Shown piece by piece: positions 1-6,756 of a stretch of 7,244 nucleotides of DNA. The notes beneath the pieces were generated by a model. The model was not told the DNA's origin. It saw only the letters and a list, made by a program, of their open reading frames with translations, and did no database searches. How positions within the stretch are numbered: position 1 is the first letter of the stretch; the number at the start of each line of letters is the position of its first letter. The DNA lies in the NCBI GenBank assembly GCA_023393045.1, contig JAEWMV010000244.1, positions 1 through 7,244 of the forward strand, given 5' to 3'. This stretch comes from Bacillota bacterium. Its GTDB lineage: Bacteria > Bacillota > Clostridia > Christensenellales > CAG-138. The position numbers and the translations under genes were made by a program.

Positions 1-225
1 GGTCTGCCCGGTGTAGCCGAATAAAAATCTGTCCAGCGTGCCGTAAGTGGAATCCGTAGTGAGATAGGCCAGCGCGTCCTCCAGCGTCCTTCCGATCTCC
101 CTGCCGGCGTTCACTACGATTCCGTCATAGTATCTTTGGCTCAAGCTGTTCCAAAGGGTGAGCTTGCCGATGCGCCCGATGCCGTTGATGCCCAATATCC
201 GTTTGCCTTCAATTTTGATGTTCAA
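1..225 (-). CDS. Divergent glyceraldehyde-3-phosphate dehydrogenase homologue, N-terminal part (truncated by window edge)
   Basis: The first 75 residues are visible and the gene continues beyond position 1. They form the start of a GAPDH-type Rossmann domain. The dinucleotide-binding glycine motif is GINGIGRIGK (Gly15, Gly17, Gly20), and DSTYG (58-62) matches the conserved DS-x-x-G that follows the second helix in GAPDHs. The usual Asp after the second beta strand (the ND of ordinary NAD-dependent GAPDH) is replaced: Asn39 is followed by Ala40-Gly-Arg42. This resembles a divergent GAPDH clade rather than classical gapA. The start is a TTG at 225-223, chosen because AGGAGG (239-234) lies 8 nt upstream and the protein begins naturally there. 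The gene lies 28 bp downstream of the dikinase-like gene with no terminator between, so co-transcription is likely. The expected role is oxidative phosphorylation of glyceraldehyde 3-phosphate or a similar aldehyde. The catalytic Cys and substrate residues lie outside the window, so activity is unproven. Confidence 0.85.
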   Translation of the reverse strand, partial: MNIKIEGKRILGINGIGRIGKLTLWNSLSQRYYDGIVVNAGREIGRTLEDALAYLTTDSTYGTLDRFLFGYTGQT

Positions 226-233
226 GACCGTTG

Positions 234-240
234 CCTCCTT
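234..240 (-). promoter_or_regulatory. Ribosome binding site AAGGAGG for the GAPDH-like gene
   Basis: This is a full-strength Shine-Dalgarno sequence in the 28-bp gap after the dikinase-like gene, 8 nt before a TTG codon. It decides the non-ATG start. It also argues for efficient independent translation initiation rather than translational coupling. Confidence 0.8.
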
Positions 241-253
241 CAATTTACCGGCG

Positions 254-3200
254 TTATTTTTCCAGAATTTCATAAGTGCCTTCATAGATGCCGCCATGCT
301 CCCCGTCGATGGAGACGGCGTCGCCCGAACGGATGGTGTGCCCTTTCAGGGTGCATGTTTTTTCCGCCTCGTGGATAGAAAGATCCTGACATTTCACGAT
401 GCACACCTTCCCGAGACCCACTGCCGTGACCGCGGCGTGGGAGGTGACACCGCCCTTTGAAGTGACCAAACCGTCGCAGGCAAAGAGCATGGGGATATCG
501 TCGGGCACCGTATCCGGGCGGAAAAGTACGATATTCGCTCCCGGGTTCTCGGCCTTAATGCGCGCCATATCCTCCATATCGAAGGCGGCCAGCCCGGAGA
601 GCGCCCCTTTGTTCACCCCGATGCCGCGGCCGAGCAGCTTCATCTCGCTGGCCGGCGCGGCAAAATAGAGGCTCTTTTTATTGCTCAGCACATTCTGGTT
701 GCGCGTCTGCAGGATATATACGCCCTCGGGTTTATCGTCCTCAAAGGTGAATTCTATTTCCTGATGCACAAAGCCGTGCTGCTCGATAAGCCGCTTTGCG
801 TACTCATAGAGCGTTTGGTAAACGTGGGGGAAATCAGATTCCAGGGAGACGGAGCCGCTGTACTGGTTTTTCCGCTGCGTTTCCGAGATCGGCAGCGTGT
901 TGACGAGTCCGGAAACGACGTCCTCCCCCTGGCTGCATACGGCAAAATCGCCGTACAGGTTGATGCTCGAATAATCCCTCAACGGGCTGCTGGTGAAGAC
1001 CACCCCCGTGCCCGATTTTTCGGAAAGGTTGCCCAGCACCATCTTCTGGACGAGCACCGCGGTTCCCCATTCGCTGGCGATCTGCATATAATCCCTGAAG
1101 GAAACCGAGCTTTCCGACGACCAGGAGTCGAGTACGTTTCGGATGGCGACTTTCATCTGCTCAAGAGGGTCGGTCTCTATATGGACGCCATGATCCGACA
1201 CCGCTTTTTTATAATCCAGCGCGGTCTTTCGCATCTGATCTTCGGAAAACTGGATTTTGAGCTCAATGCCGCTTTTCTTCTTGTTCTCCAGCATGATTTG
1301 GTCGAACAGGTCGCGGTTCACGCCAAAGGCCATACCCCAGCTTTGCAAAAAGCGCCTGTAGCAGTCCCACGCCGTCCATCCGTAGCCATCCTTGGCCGCC
1401 CAGGCCCGCGTGATTTCATCGTTCATGCCCACGTTGAGGAAGGTCTTCATCGCGCCCGGGAAGGAGATAAAGGAGCCGGAGCGCACGGAGAAGAACAAGG
1501 GGGCGGACGGATCGCCGAAGCGTTTGCCCGTTTCCTGCTCGATGCCCGCGATATACTGCTCTATGGATTTCACAAAATCCCGCTGCATAAAGCGGTTGGC
1601 ATATAAGGGCTCCGTATGCCGAAACGCCTCTGTGGTGATGACAAAGCCCGGCGGCACCGGGAATCCGTAGGAGGTGAGCTTCTTTAAGAAAAAGGCCTTC
1701 GCCCCCAAAAATATCGGGTTATCCAGCCCGGCGGTGCTTTGATGCAGCGGGCTGAAGGTGAGGTCGGGGTCATACGTCAGCATGTTTTCAATAAAGCTGT
1801 TGGAATAGTTGTCAACCATGCTGCGCAGTACGCCCGTGGTGTTGGCGATGAACAGGTCCAGTTGCTGCACCAGGAAGGCGGATGAAAGGATATCCCTAAA
1901 GAACTTTTCCTTTTCGGCCTGTATGCGATCCCGCGTGCATTCTTCGGGGAGCATGTTTTGCGCGGATAGCACCTGCGGGATGATGACCTCCAGAGGCCGC
2001 TCGTATATGTTGAGAAAATAACCCTTGATGATCTGGCTGACATCCTGCCCGATAAACTGAAAAATGTTGATGTACTGGCTCAGGGAAAAGCTGGGGGAAA
2101 TGAGGCTGTATTTAAACATCTCCAGGTGGGAGTTGAAGCTCTGGTCATAAATCCCGTCAAGGGCAAGACCATCCCTGAATAGGAGCATCACATCATAAAT
2201 TTGCCGCAGCGTTTTTGCGGTGATATATTCATGGGAGATCGAGGAGAGCACATCCTCCATAAGTTGGGTGACCACGCGCTCCAGGCGATACATCAGCCCC
2301 AGCGCCTCGAACTTGGTTTCCCTGTATTGCCCGTAGGTGGAAGGGATGCCCGCGGCGATATGGCGCTTGTACTGAATGTTCTCAAAGGCCACCGTCTTTT
2401 CCGGATTCAGGATAACGGATTTAAGATGGTTCATCAGCTTATATAAAAGCTCGATCGCCTGCCGGCTGCGCCCGTCTTTCATGCTGCCGCGCAGCTTCTC
2501 GAGATCCTCTCCGCTGAAAAAACGCTCCTTTTCCAAAGAGGCGATGATATTATCCATTTCAAAGGAGTATTTTTCCAGCAGCAGGCTGTGGATCTGCAAA
2601 ATATCGATGACCTTATTGAGGTGTACGTCGGCGGTTTCCGCATTCGGCTGCGCAAATTCCTTTAAGGCCGTTATATTGAGTTTGAGCACTTCCTCCAACG
2701 GAAGGGAAAGCCGCCCGCAAAGGCCGGTGAGGGCCACATGCGCGCCCTCGTACCAGACGTTGTCTTCTTCAAGGGTGTCGAACAGGTTTTCCGGCAGCAC
2801 TTCGCGCAGGGGCTCCTTGTCCCCGTCGTACCAGTACCGGATAATCCTTCGTGTAAGCTCTACGTTGGTGTTGTTGCTCTCCACGTGGATTTGCACCCGC
2901 AGGAAGTGGATAAGCCGGTCCCTGCGCATGGACAGGCCATCGATGGCCGTGGTGACCTTGCGCAGCGTCCCCTCCGCCCCGATATCTTGAAAAAATATGG
3001 GGAAAATGCGGGCCAGTTGCTTGATTTCCCGGTAAACGGGAACGATTTCGGAATTGAGCAGGGTGGTCACATCCCGCTGGAAAAGATCCGTATCGGAAAT
3101 ATAGATGCCGCCGATTTTCAGCTCAACGATCAATGCGTTCATCAGTTCGCGCATGGCCGAGGGGTCTTTATCGATAATTTCAAGGAACACCCTTATGTTT

Positions 3201-4336
3201 TTCACATGGTGGGAGTTCACCTGCACCTGCCAGTCGCTGTTGAGGCGTATCTGCCCGGGGTAGTTGAAGCCGAATTGCACCACCTGTTTGATGAAATGGG
3301 AAATGCCCGCCTTGTTGCTGGTATCGATCACCTCTTTGCCCAAGGTCGCGATGCAGTCCAGCACAGTTCTGGCGTGCTCCGCCTTGAGTTCTTGCAGTTC
3401 CTCGAAGACCAGCCCCAGAAAAGTTGATATATTTTCCGGCTCCAGCTCCTTGAACGCACTGCGCAGGTTGCGGTTCATGTCATAGAGCAGATGATCGTAG
3501 AGCGTGGCCATCCCCGGCAGATGCAGCAGATAATAAAGATAATGGATCGTTTCAAGACTGGAAGCAAATTCCTTGGTAAAGCTCCTGAAATAATTAGCGA
3601 TATCCTTAAAAAACATAACATGGCGAAGCTTTTCCCACGTATCCGCCCGTTCCAGCTCGGCGCGCAGATGGGCAAAAAAAGGATGCCCGATCCGCTTGAT
3701 ATTCTCATCGTCCATCACGCTGAACAACGGGCGCTTGGTTTGAAACCACGCTTCCACCTTGGAGGTCTCCTCCCAGTAATCAAAGCAGCGGCCGAGGACA
3801 TGCGAGGTAAGCCGCATGATCGTAGCGAGGAATTCCCCCTGCTGGGCAAGCCTGTCGAAGCATTCCCTGAAATAACCGGAATTTCGTATATAAATGGATT
3901 CGTGCTTGGGGATATCCGCCTCTATGATGGAAAAGCATCGGGAAATGATCGTCCGTGAAAAATCGCTCTGGGTGGAAAGCCGATCCATCAGCTGGATATG
4001 GGCCGTAACCAAAAGCTCGCGGTCCGCTTCGGTCCTTACGCCGGTCATCAGGCTTTCGAAAATATCCAATATGACCGAAAGCGCCTGCTCCGATTCCGGC
4101 AGGGAGCGATAAAACCAGATATCCTCCAGGCATATGCCGTGGAGAAGCTCTATCACATGCGCGTCGTTGCGGAATTTGTGATTGAGCTCCGTGATAAATT
4201 CCCGAACCCTTTTATGGATACCCCAAGTGGAGGCTGAAAGCTCCGCTAACCATTGCTGTTTTTGTGGAATTGGGTCTACGCGGTTAAGCGTGCGCGACAG
4301 ATTGGCTTCCAGTGCCAGGGAAGAGTTCTCGTTCAC
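254..4336 (-). CDS. PPDK-type ATP-grasp plus phosphohistidine-domain phosphotransferase with a large unassigned N-terminal region, no PEP barrel
   Basis: The protein has 1360 residues from the GTG start and no signal peptide or membrane segment, so it is probably cytoplasmic. Residues ~1-865 are mostly predicted helical and match no family I know. Residues ~873-1215 are a pyruvate-phosphate-dikinase N-terminal (ATP-grasp) domain: LGAKAFF with Lys880, PVPPGFVITTEAF, SVRSG with Arg952, then FPGAMKT, SGTGVVFT, QGEDVVSG, and IEFTFE...LQTRN with Glu1195 and Gln1210. Residues ~1222-1355 are the swivelling phosphohistidine domain; GGVTSHAAV carries the predicted phospho-acceptor His1300. The motifs are closer to PPDK than to PEP synthase. 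The protein ends 60 residues after His1300, so the ~340-residue PEP/pyruvate barrel of PPDK is missing and PEP formation is not expected from this chain alone. Family knowledge predicts ATP-dependent phosphorylation of the His; the acceptor, perhaps held by the N-terminal region, is unknown. The longer reading frame up to 4390 is rejected because it contains the promoter. GGAGG (4347-4343) lies 6 nt before GTG 4336. Confidence 0.9.
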   Translation of the reverse strand: MNENSSLALEANLSRTLNRVDPIPQKQQWLAELSASTWGIHKRVREFITELNHKFRNDAHVIELLHGICLEDIWFYRSLPESEQALSVILDIFESLMTGVRTEADRELLVTAHIQLMDRLSTQSDFSRTIISRCFSIIEADIPKHESIYIRNSGYFRECFDRLAQQGEFLATIMRLTSHVLGRCFDYWEETSKVEAWFQTKRPLFSVMDDENIKRIGHPFFAHLRAELERADTWEKLRHVMFFKDIANYFRSFTKEFASSLETIHYLYYLLHLPGMATLYDHLLYDMNRNLRSAFKELEPENISTFLGLVFEELQELKAEHARTVLDCIATLGKEVIDTSNKAGISHFIKQVVQFGFNYPGQIRLNSDWQVQVNSHHVKNIRVFLEIIDKDPSAMRELMNALIVELKIGGIYISDTDLFQRDVTTLLNSEIVPVYREIKQLARIFPIFFQDIGAEGTLRKVTTAIDGLSMRRDRLIHFLRVQIHVESNNTNVELTRRIIRYWYDGDKEPLREVLPENLFDTLEEDNVWYEGAHVALTGLCGRLSLPLEEVLKLNITALKEFAQPNAETADVHLNKVIDILQIHSLLLEKYSFEMDNIIASLEKERFFSGEDLEKLRGSMKDGRSRQAIELLYKLMNHLKSVILNPEKTVAFENIQYKRHIAAGIPSTYGQYRETKFEALGLMYRLERVVTQLMEDVLSSISHEYITAKTLRQIYDVMLLFRDGLALDGIYDQSFNSHLEMFKYSLISPSFSLSQYINIFQFIGQDVSQIIKGYFLNIYERPLEVIIPQVLSAQNMLPEECTRDRIQAEKEKFFRDILSSAFLVQQLDLFIANTTGVLRSMVDNYSNSFIENMLTYDPDLTFSPLHQSTAGLDNPIFLGAKAFFLKKLTSYGFPVPPGFVITTEAFRHTEPLYANRFMQRDFVKSIEQYIAGIEQETGKRFGDPSAPLFFSVRSGSFISFPGAMKTFLNVGMNDEITRAWAAKDGYGWTAWDCYRRFLQSWGMAFGVNRDLFDQIMLENKKKSGIELKIQFSEDQMRKTALDYKKAVSDHGVHIETDPLEQMKVAIRNVLDSWSSESSVSFRDYMQIASEWGTAVLVQKMVLGNLSEKSGTGVVFTSSPLRDYSSINLYGDFAVCSQGEDVVSGLVNTLPISETQRKNQYSGSVSLESDFPHVYQTLYEYAKRLIEQHGFVHQEIEFTFEDDKPEGVYILQTRNQNVLSNKKSLYFAAPASEMKLLGRGIGVNKGALSGLAAFDMEDMARIKAENPGANIVLFRPDTVPDDIPMLFACDGLVTSKGGVTSHAAVTAVGLGKVCIVKCQDLSIHEAEKTCTLKGHTIRSGDAVSIDGEHGGIYEGTYEILEK

Positions 4337-4342
4337 GACGGC

Positions 4343-4347
4343 CCTCC
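4343..4347 (-). promoter_or_regulatory. Ribosome binding site GGAGG deciding the GTG start of the dikinase-like gene
   Basis: GGAGG sits 6 nt upstream of the GTG at 4336-4334. Upstream in-frame TTG and ATG codons (4390-4352) have no comparable site, and the furthest of them lie on or before the predicted -10 box. Confidence 0.75.
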
Positions 4348-4369
4348 AACACATATTCAACCAGCTCAC

Positions 4370-4398
4370 ATTATACCATAACAAAAACAATATGAAAG
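4370..4398 (-). promoter_or_regulatory. SigmaA-type extended -10 promoter for the dikinase-like/GAPDH-like unit
   Basis: A perfect TATAAT (4375-4370) is preceded by TGG (4378-4376), giving an extended -10 element. The -35 position with 17-bp spacing reads CTTTCA (4398-4393), a weak match, as is usual when an extended -10 is present. Transcription would start near 4363, giving a leader of about 27 nt with the GGAGG ribosome site. No riboswitch or attenuator fits in so short a leader. Confidence 0.65.
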
Positions 4399-4434
4399 AG
4401 GCCTTTGCCGTTTGTGCAATTTTTCCTGCAAATT

Positions 4435-4551
4435 TTACTGTTTCAGGCCGCGTGTAAAGGCAGCGGCGGGAATTTCCGCATCCGGCTTCTCAACGATGAA
4501 GTCACATACAGGATATAAACGCAGTCCCGTCAATATGCTATTTCCTTCCAT
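4435..4551 (-). CDS. Doubtful small ORF (38 codons) upstream of the dikinase-like gene
   Basis: An ATG at 4551 opens a 38-residue frame ending in TAA (4437-4435). The peptide includes LRLYPVCDFIVEKPDAE, which looks compositionally like ordinary protein. No Shine-Dalgarno sequence precedes the ATG. An internal in-frame TTG at 4533 has AGGA about 9 nt upstream and would give a 32-residue peptide. No promoter was found for it, and it ends before the dikinase promoter, so it is not in that gene's leader. It may be a small protein, a fragment of a decayed gene, or chance. I do not recognise a family. Confidence 0.15.
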   Translation of the reverse strand: MEGNSILTGLRLYPVCDFIVEKPDAEIPAAAFTRGLKQ

Positions 4552-4634
4552 TGTTGCGCATTAATGCATAAGGGAAGGGCCGCTTATCAGCGCGCCACAT
4601 TGTGACAAATCCGCATGATACCGGCCGATTGCCC

Positions 4635-4662
4635 TTGACATTGCCGCATCCCGCGTTATACT
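4635..4662 (+). promoter_or_regulatory. Near-consensus SigmaA promoter for the EamA/DMT transporter gene
   Basis: A perfect TTGACA (4635-4640) is separated by 16 bp from TATACT (4657-4662), which differs from consensus at one base. The predicted start is near 4669, leaving a leader of about 32 nt before GTG 4701. The strength of the boxes suggests substantial basal expression unless repressed. Confidence 0.8.
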
Positions 4663-4700
4663 GAATAAGTTGTATTATTTATAAATTATGATGTTGGGAT

Positions 4701-5630
4701 GTGGAGTCAATCAGCGTTTCAAACCAGTCAAAAGCCTATCTGTTCCTCGTCATCACCACAAGCGCGTGGGGCAGCCTGTACGTCGTGAGCAAGTACATCA
4801 TGGCCTATGTTCCGCCGCTCACGGTGCTGATGTTCCGTTACCTCATCGCGGGCGCGGTGCTCTTTGCGCTGCTCAAAACCGGCAGGTTCAATTCGGCGGG
4901 CAGCGTAAAGATCAAGCGCGGCGACTATAAATACATTCTTCTGGCCGGTATGCTGGGGTATTTCGGCAGCATCGGCGCGCAGCTTATGGGCACCAAGCTC
5001 ACCAACGCGGGGCTTGCCTCTTTGCTCAACTCCACCAATCCTATCTTCATGCTCATTTTCGCCATCCCGATTTTGAAGGAGAAAATCACCTTAACCAAGG
5101 TCGTCTCGATTGTTGCCGCGCTCGCGGGCGTTTATATCATACTCGGCGGGGGCGACGCCTCCGGCATGCTTGGCGGCGCGCTCCTCTCCATCGCCTCGGT
5201 CATCGCGTGGTCGCTCACGAGCGTGTCGCTCAAGCGTTTTATGCGCAAGTACAATCCCCTTGCGGTGACGACCTACGCGATACTCGTCGCCTTCGTCTGC
5301 ACGCTCCCCTTCTCGGCCTACGAGCTTATCACCACGCCCGGCGTGGATATTTTCCGCCCGGACGTGCTGCTGGGGCTCCTCTATGTCGGCGTCGTATGCA
5401 CGGCCATGACCAACGTTTTATGGAACGCCAGCCTTTCCATGATTGAAGCCGGGCGCTGCGCGCTCTTCTATCCCATTCAGCCACTCGTGGCGACGATCCT
5501 CGGCAGCGTCTTCCTGCACGAGCCCGTGCACCTGACCTTTGTGCTGGGCGCGGCGCTCATCATCGGCGGGGTGCTCTTCAGCGTGATTTCGGAGCGAATC
5601 AAAGCGAAAAGGACGGAGAACCGGGCTTAG
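4701..5630 (+). CDS. EamA/DMT-superfamily inner-membrane transporter
   Basis: The protein has 309 residues, typical for the drug/metabolite transporter superfamily, with about ten hydrophobic helices arranged as two EamA repeats (roughly residues 10-147 and 155-295). The first repeat opens with AWGSLYVVSKY. It ends with the family's NAGLASLLNSTNPIF...LKEK pattern followed by a helix ending ILGGG. The second repeat shows the equivalent EAGRCALFYPIQPL...LHEP pattern and ends in the basic tail SERIKAKR. The family exports or exchanges small metabolites such as amino acids or sugars; substrate cannot be read from sequence. The gene stands alone behind its own strong promoter and converges on trpS. 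The GTG start at 4701 is the only in-frame initiator between the upstream stop (4689-4691) and the first membrane helix. It has a poor ribosome site (GGGA only 1 nt away), so the start is less certain than the gene. Confidence 0.92.
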   Translation: MESISVSNQSKAYLFLVITTSAWGSLYVVSKYIMAYVPPLTVLMFRYLIAGAVLFALLKTGRFNSAGSVKIKRGDYKYILLAGMLGYFGSIGAQLMGTKLTNAGLASLLNSTNPIFMLIFAIPILKEKITLTKVVSIVAALAGVYIILGGGDASGMLGGALLSIASVIAWSLTSVSLKRFMRKYNPLAVTTYAILVAFVCTLPFSAYELITTPGVDIFRPDVLLGLLYVGVVCTAMTNVLWNASLSMIEAGRCALFYPIQPLVATILGSVFLHEPVHLTFVLGAALIIGGVLFSVISERIKAKRTENRA

Positions 5631-5691
5631 CAATACATAACAATCATTTCCATCGGTCCCAAATGTGGCGGAAATCGGCCGGACGCGCCCT

Positions 5692-6687
5692 TTAAAGTGT
5701 GAGCCGCATCGCCGAGCGCACCCGTTCCATCGTTTCCTCCCCGATCCGGTTTGCCTTTTCGCTGCCCGCGAGGATCATCTCGCGCACGGTTTCTTTGTTG
5801 TTTTCATAATGCGCCCTTCTTTCCCGCATGGGGTCGAGCAAGCCGTTGAGTTTTTGGGCGAGGCGGTTCTTGCAAGCGACACAGCCGATTTGCGCGCCGC
5901 GGCACATCATCGCAATGCCCTCCTGCTCCGCGGCGTTGAAGGCCCCGTGGTAGGCGTACACCGTGCAGATGTCGGGGTTGCCCCTGTCGCTGACGGAAAT
6001 GCGGTTGGTGTCCGTCACCGCAGAATGGATTTTCCCCTTCACCACATCCGCGTCGTCCGCGATATAGACGGCGTTGCCCAGGCTCTTTCCCATTTTGCTG
6101 TTGCCGTCGAGCCCCGGCAGGCGCGGCGTGTCGCCCAGCAGTTCGCGCGGCACCTTGATGAGCACCTTTTCGCACCCGTAGAGCTCGTTGAACCTGCGCG
6201 CGATTTTCCTTGCAAGCTCCATATGGGGAAGCTGATCCTCCCCCACGGGCACGAGATCCGCGTCACAGAAGGTGATGTCCGCCGCCTGGCTCACGGGATA
6301 CCCCACGAAGCCGTAGGTCAAATCGTTGTAGCCATACTGCCGCGCCTCGGTTTTGATGGTGGGGTTGTGCCGCAGCACATTGAGGGAGACGAGCATCGAG
6401 TAGAACACCGTAAGCTCCGCGATGGCGGCAACGCGGGATTGCTGGATAAACGTCACCCTCTCCGGGTCGAGCCCCGCGGCTAGGTTGTCGAGCGCCACCT
6501 GATAGATGCTCTCGCACATAAGCTCCGGATTTTGATAATGCGTGGTGAGCGCCTGCACGTCCGCGAGCAGGATGAAGGTTTCGTATTCCTCCTGCAGGCG
6601 CACGCGGTTCATGAGGCTGCCCGCAAGGTGCCCCAGGTGCAGCCGCCCGGTCGTCCTGTCCCCCGTCAATATCCGCATTCTTTCCAT
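5692..6687 (-). CDS. trpS: Tryptophanyl-tRNA synthetase
   Basis: This is a class Ic aminoacyl-tRNA synthetase that charges tRNA-Trp with tryptophan in the cytoplasm using ATP. At 331 residues it has the usual bacterial TrpRS length. The HIGH-type signature is HLGH (17-20) after TGDRTTGRLHLGH. GYPVSQAADI and LVPVGEDQLPH form the conserved tryptophan/adenylate pocket region. The second signature loop is KMGKS (198-202), in the context LPGLDGNSKMGKSLGNA, where most enzymes have KMSKS. The style of the LRHNPTIK region resembles a TrpRS group common in Clostridia. The ATG at 6687 is chosen because AAAGGA (6701-6696) lies 8 nt upstream. In-frame codons further upstream, to 6795, fall in the T-box/terminator and are rejected. 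Expression is controlled by the T-box leader. The gene converges on the transporter gene with a 61-bp gap. Confidence 0.97.
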   Translation of the reverse strand: MERMRILTGDRTTGRLHLGHLAGSLMNRVRLQEEYETFILLADVQALTTHYQNPELMCESIYQVALDNLAAGLDPERVTFIQQSRVAAIAELTVFYSMLVSLNVLRHNPTIKTEARQYGYNDLTYGFVGYPVSQAADITFCDADLVPVGEDQLPHMELARKIARRFNELYGCEKVLIKVPRELLGDTPRLPGLDGNSKMGKSLGNAVYIADDADVVKGKIHSAVTDTNRISVSDRGNPDICTVYAYHGAFNAAEQEGIAMMCRGAQIGCVACKNRLAQKLNGLLDPMRERRAHYENNKETVREMILAGSEKANRIGEETMERVRSAMRLTL

Positions 6688-6725
6688 AGCAGCCGTCCTT
6701 TCATGTTTTCTTCCCGCGCGCCGAT

Positions 6726-6756
6726 AAAAAAACTTCCGTCCCATAAGGAACGGAAG
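6726..6756 (-). terminator. Intrinsic terminator (attenuator) in the trpS leader
   Basis: CTTCCGTTCC (6756-6747) pairs with GGGACGGAAG (6742-6733) as a 10-bp stem with one G-U pair and a UUAU loop, followed by seven U residues (6732-6726). It lies between the T-box sequence and the trpS ribosome site. It is therefore a conditional terminator: when uncharged tRNA-Trp binds, the first half of the stem is taken into the antiterminator. Confidence 0.95.

Larger units (their letters stand above)
4337..4700. other. Divergent intergenic region between the dikinase-like gene and the transporter gene
   Basis: This 364-bp gap carries a promoter at each end, listed separately. Between them I see a perfect 10-bp palindrome GCATTAATGC (4558-4567), about 70 bp upstream of the plus-strand -35 box. 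It could be a regulator site, but it is short and occurs only once here. A 38-codon minus-strand ORF (4435-4551) is listed as doubtful. No tRNA, terminator hairpin or mobile-element end was recognised. Confidence 0.6.

Noticed and set aside
764..1606. Plus-strand 280-codon ORF opposite the dikinase-like gene
   Set aside because: It lies wholly antisense to the conserved ATP-grasp domain, whose motifs are unmistakable on the minus strand. Its translation has no recognisable family pattern and no ribosome site was seen. It is a GC-driven shadow frame.
2376..3427. Plus-strand ORFs of 204 and 229 codons opposite the N-terminal region of the dikinase-like protein
   Set aside because: They overlap each other in different frames and are rich in Arg/Ser or His/Pro, as is typical of shadow frames. 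The minus-strand frame is continuous through them and joined to the catalytic domains.
254..4336. Annotation as true pyruvate, phosphate dikinase (ppdK) or PEP synthase
   Set aside because: The PEP/pyruvate-binding barrel with its catalytic Cys is absent and the long N-terminal region is foreign to both enzymes. Only the ATP-grasp and phosphohistidine domains are shared.
5646..5675. Inverted repeat ATTTCC/GGAAAT between the convergent transporter and trpS genes, as a bidirectional terminator
   Set aside because: It has only six base pairs with an 18-nt loop and no T-run on either side, so it does not meet the pattern of an intrinsic terminator. I saw no better one in the 61-bp gap.
5665..6483. 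Plus-strand 272-codon ORF opposite trpS
   Set aside because: It is antisense to a clear TrpRS, His/Arg-rich, and has no family motif. It is a shadow frame.
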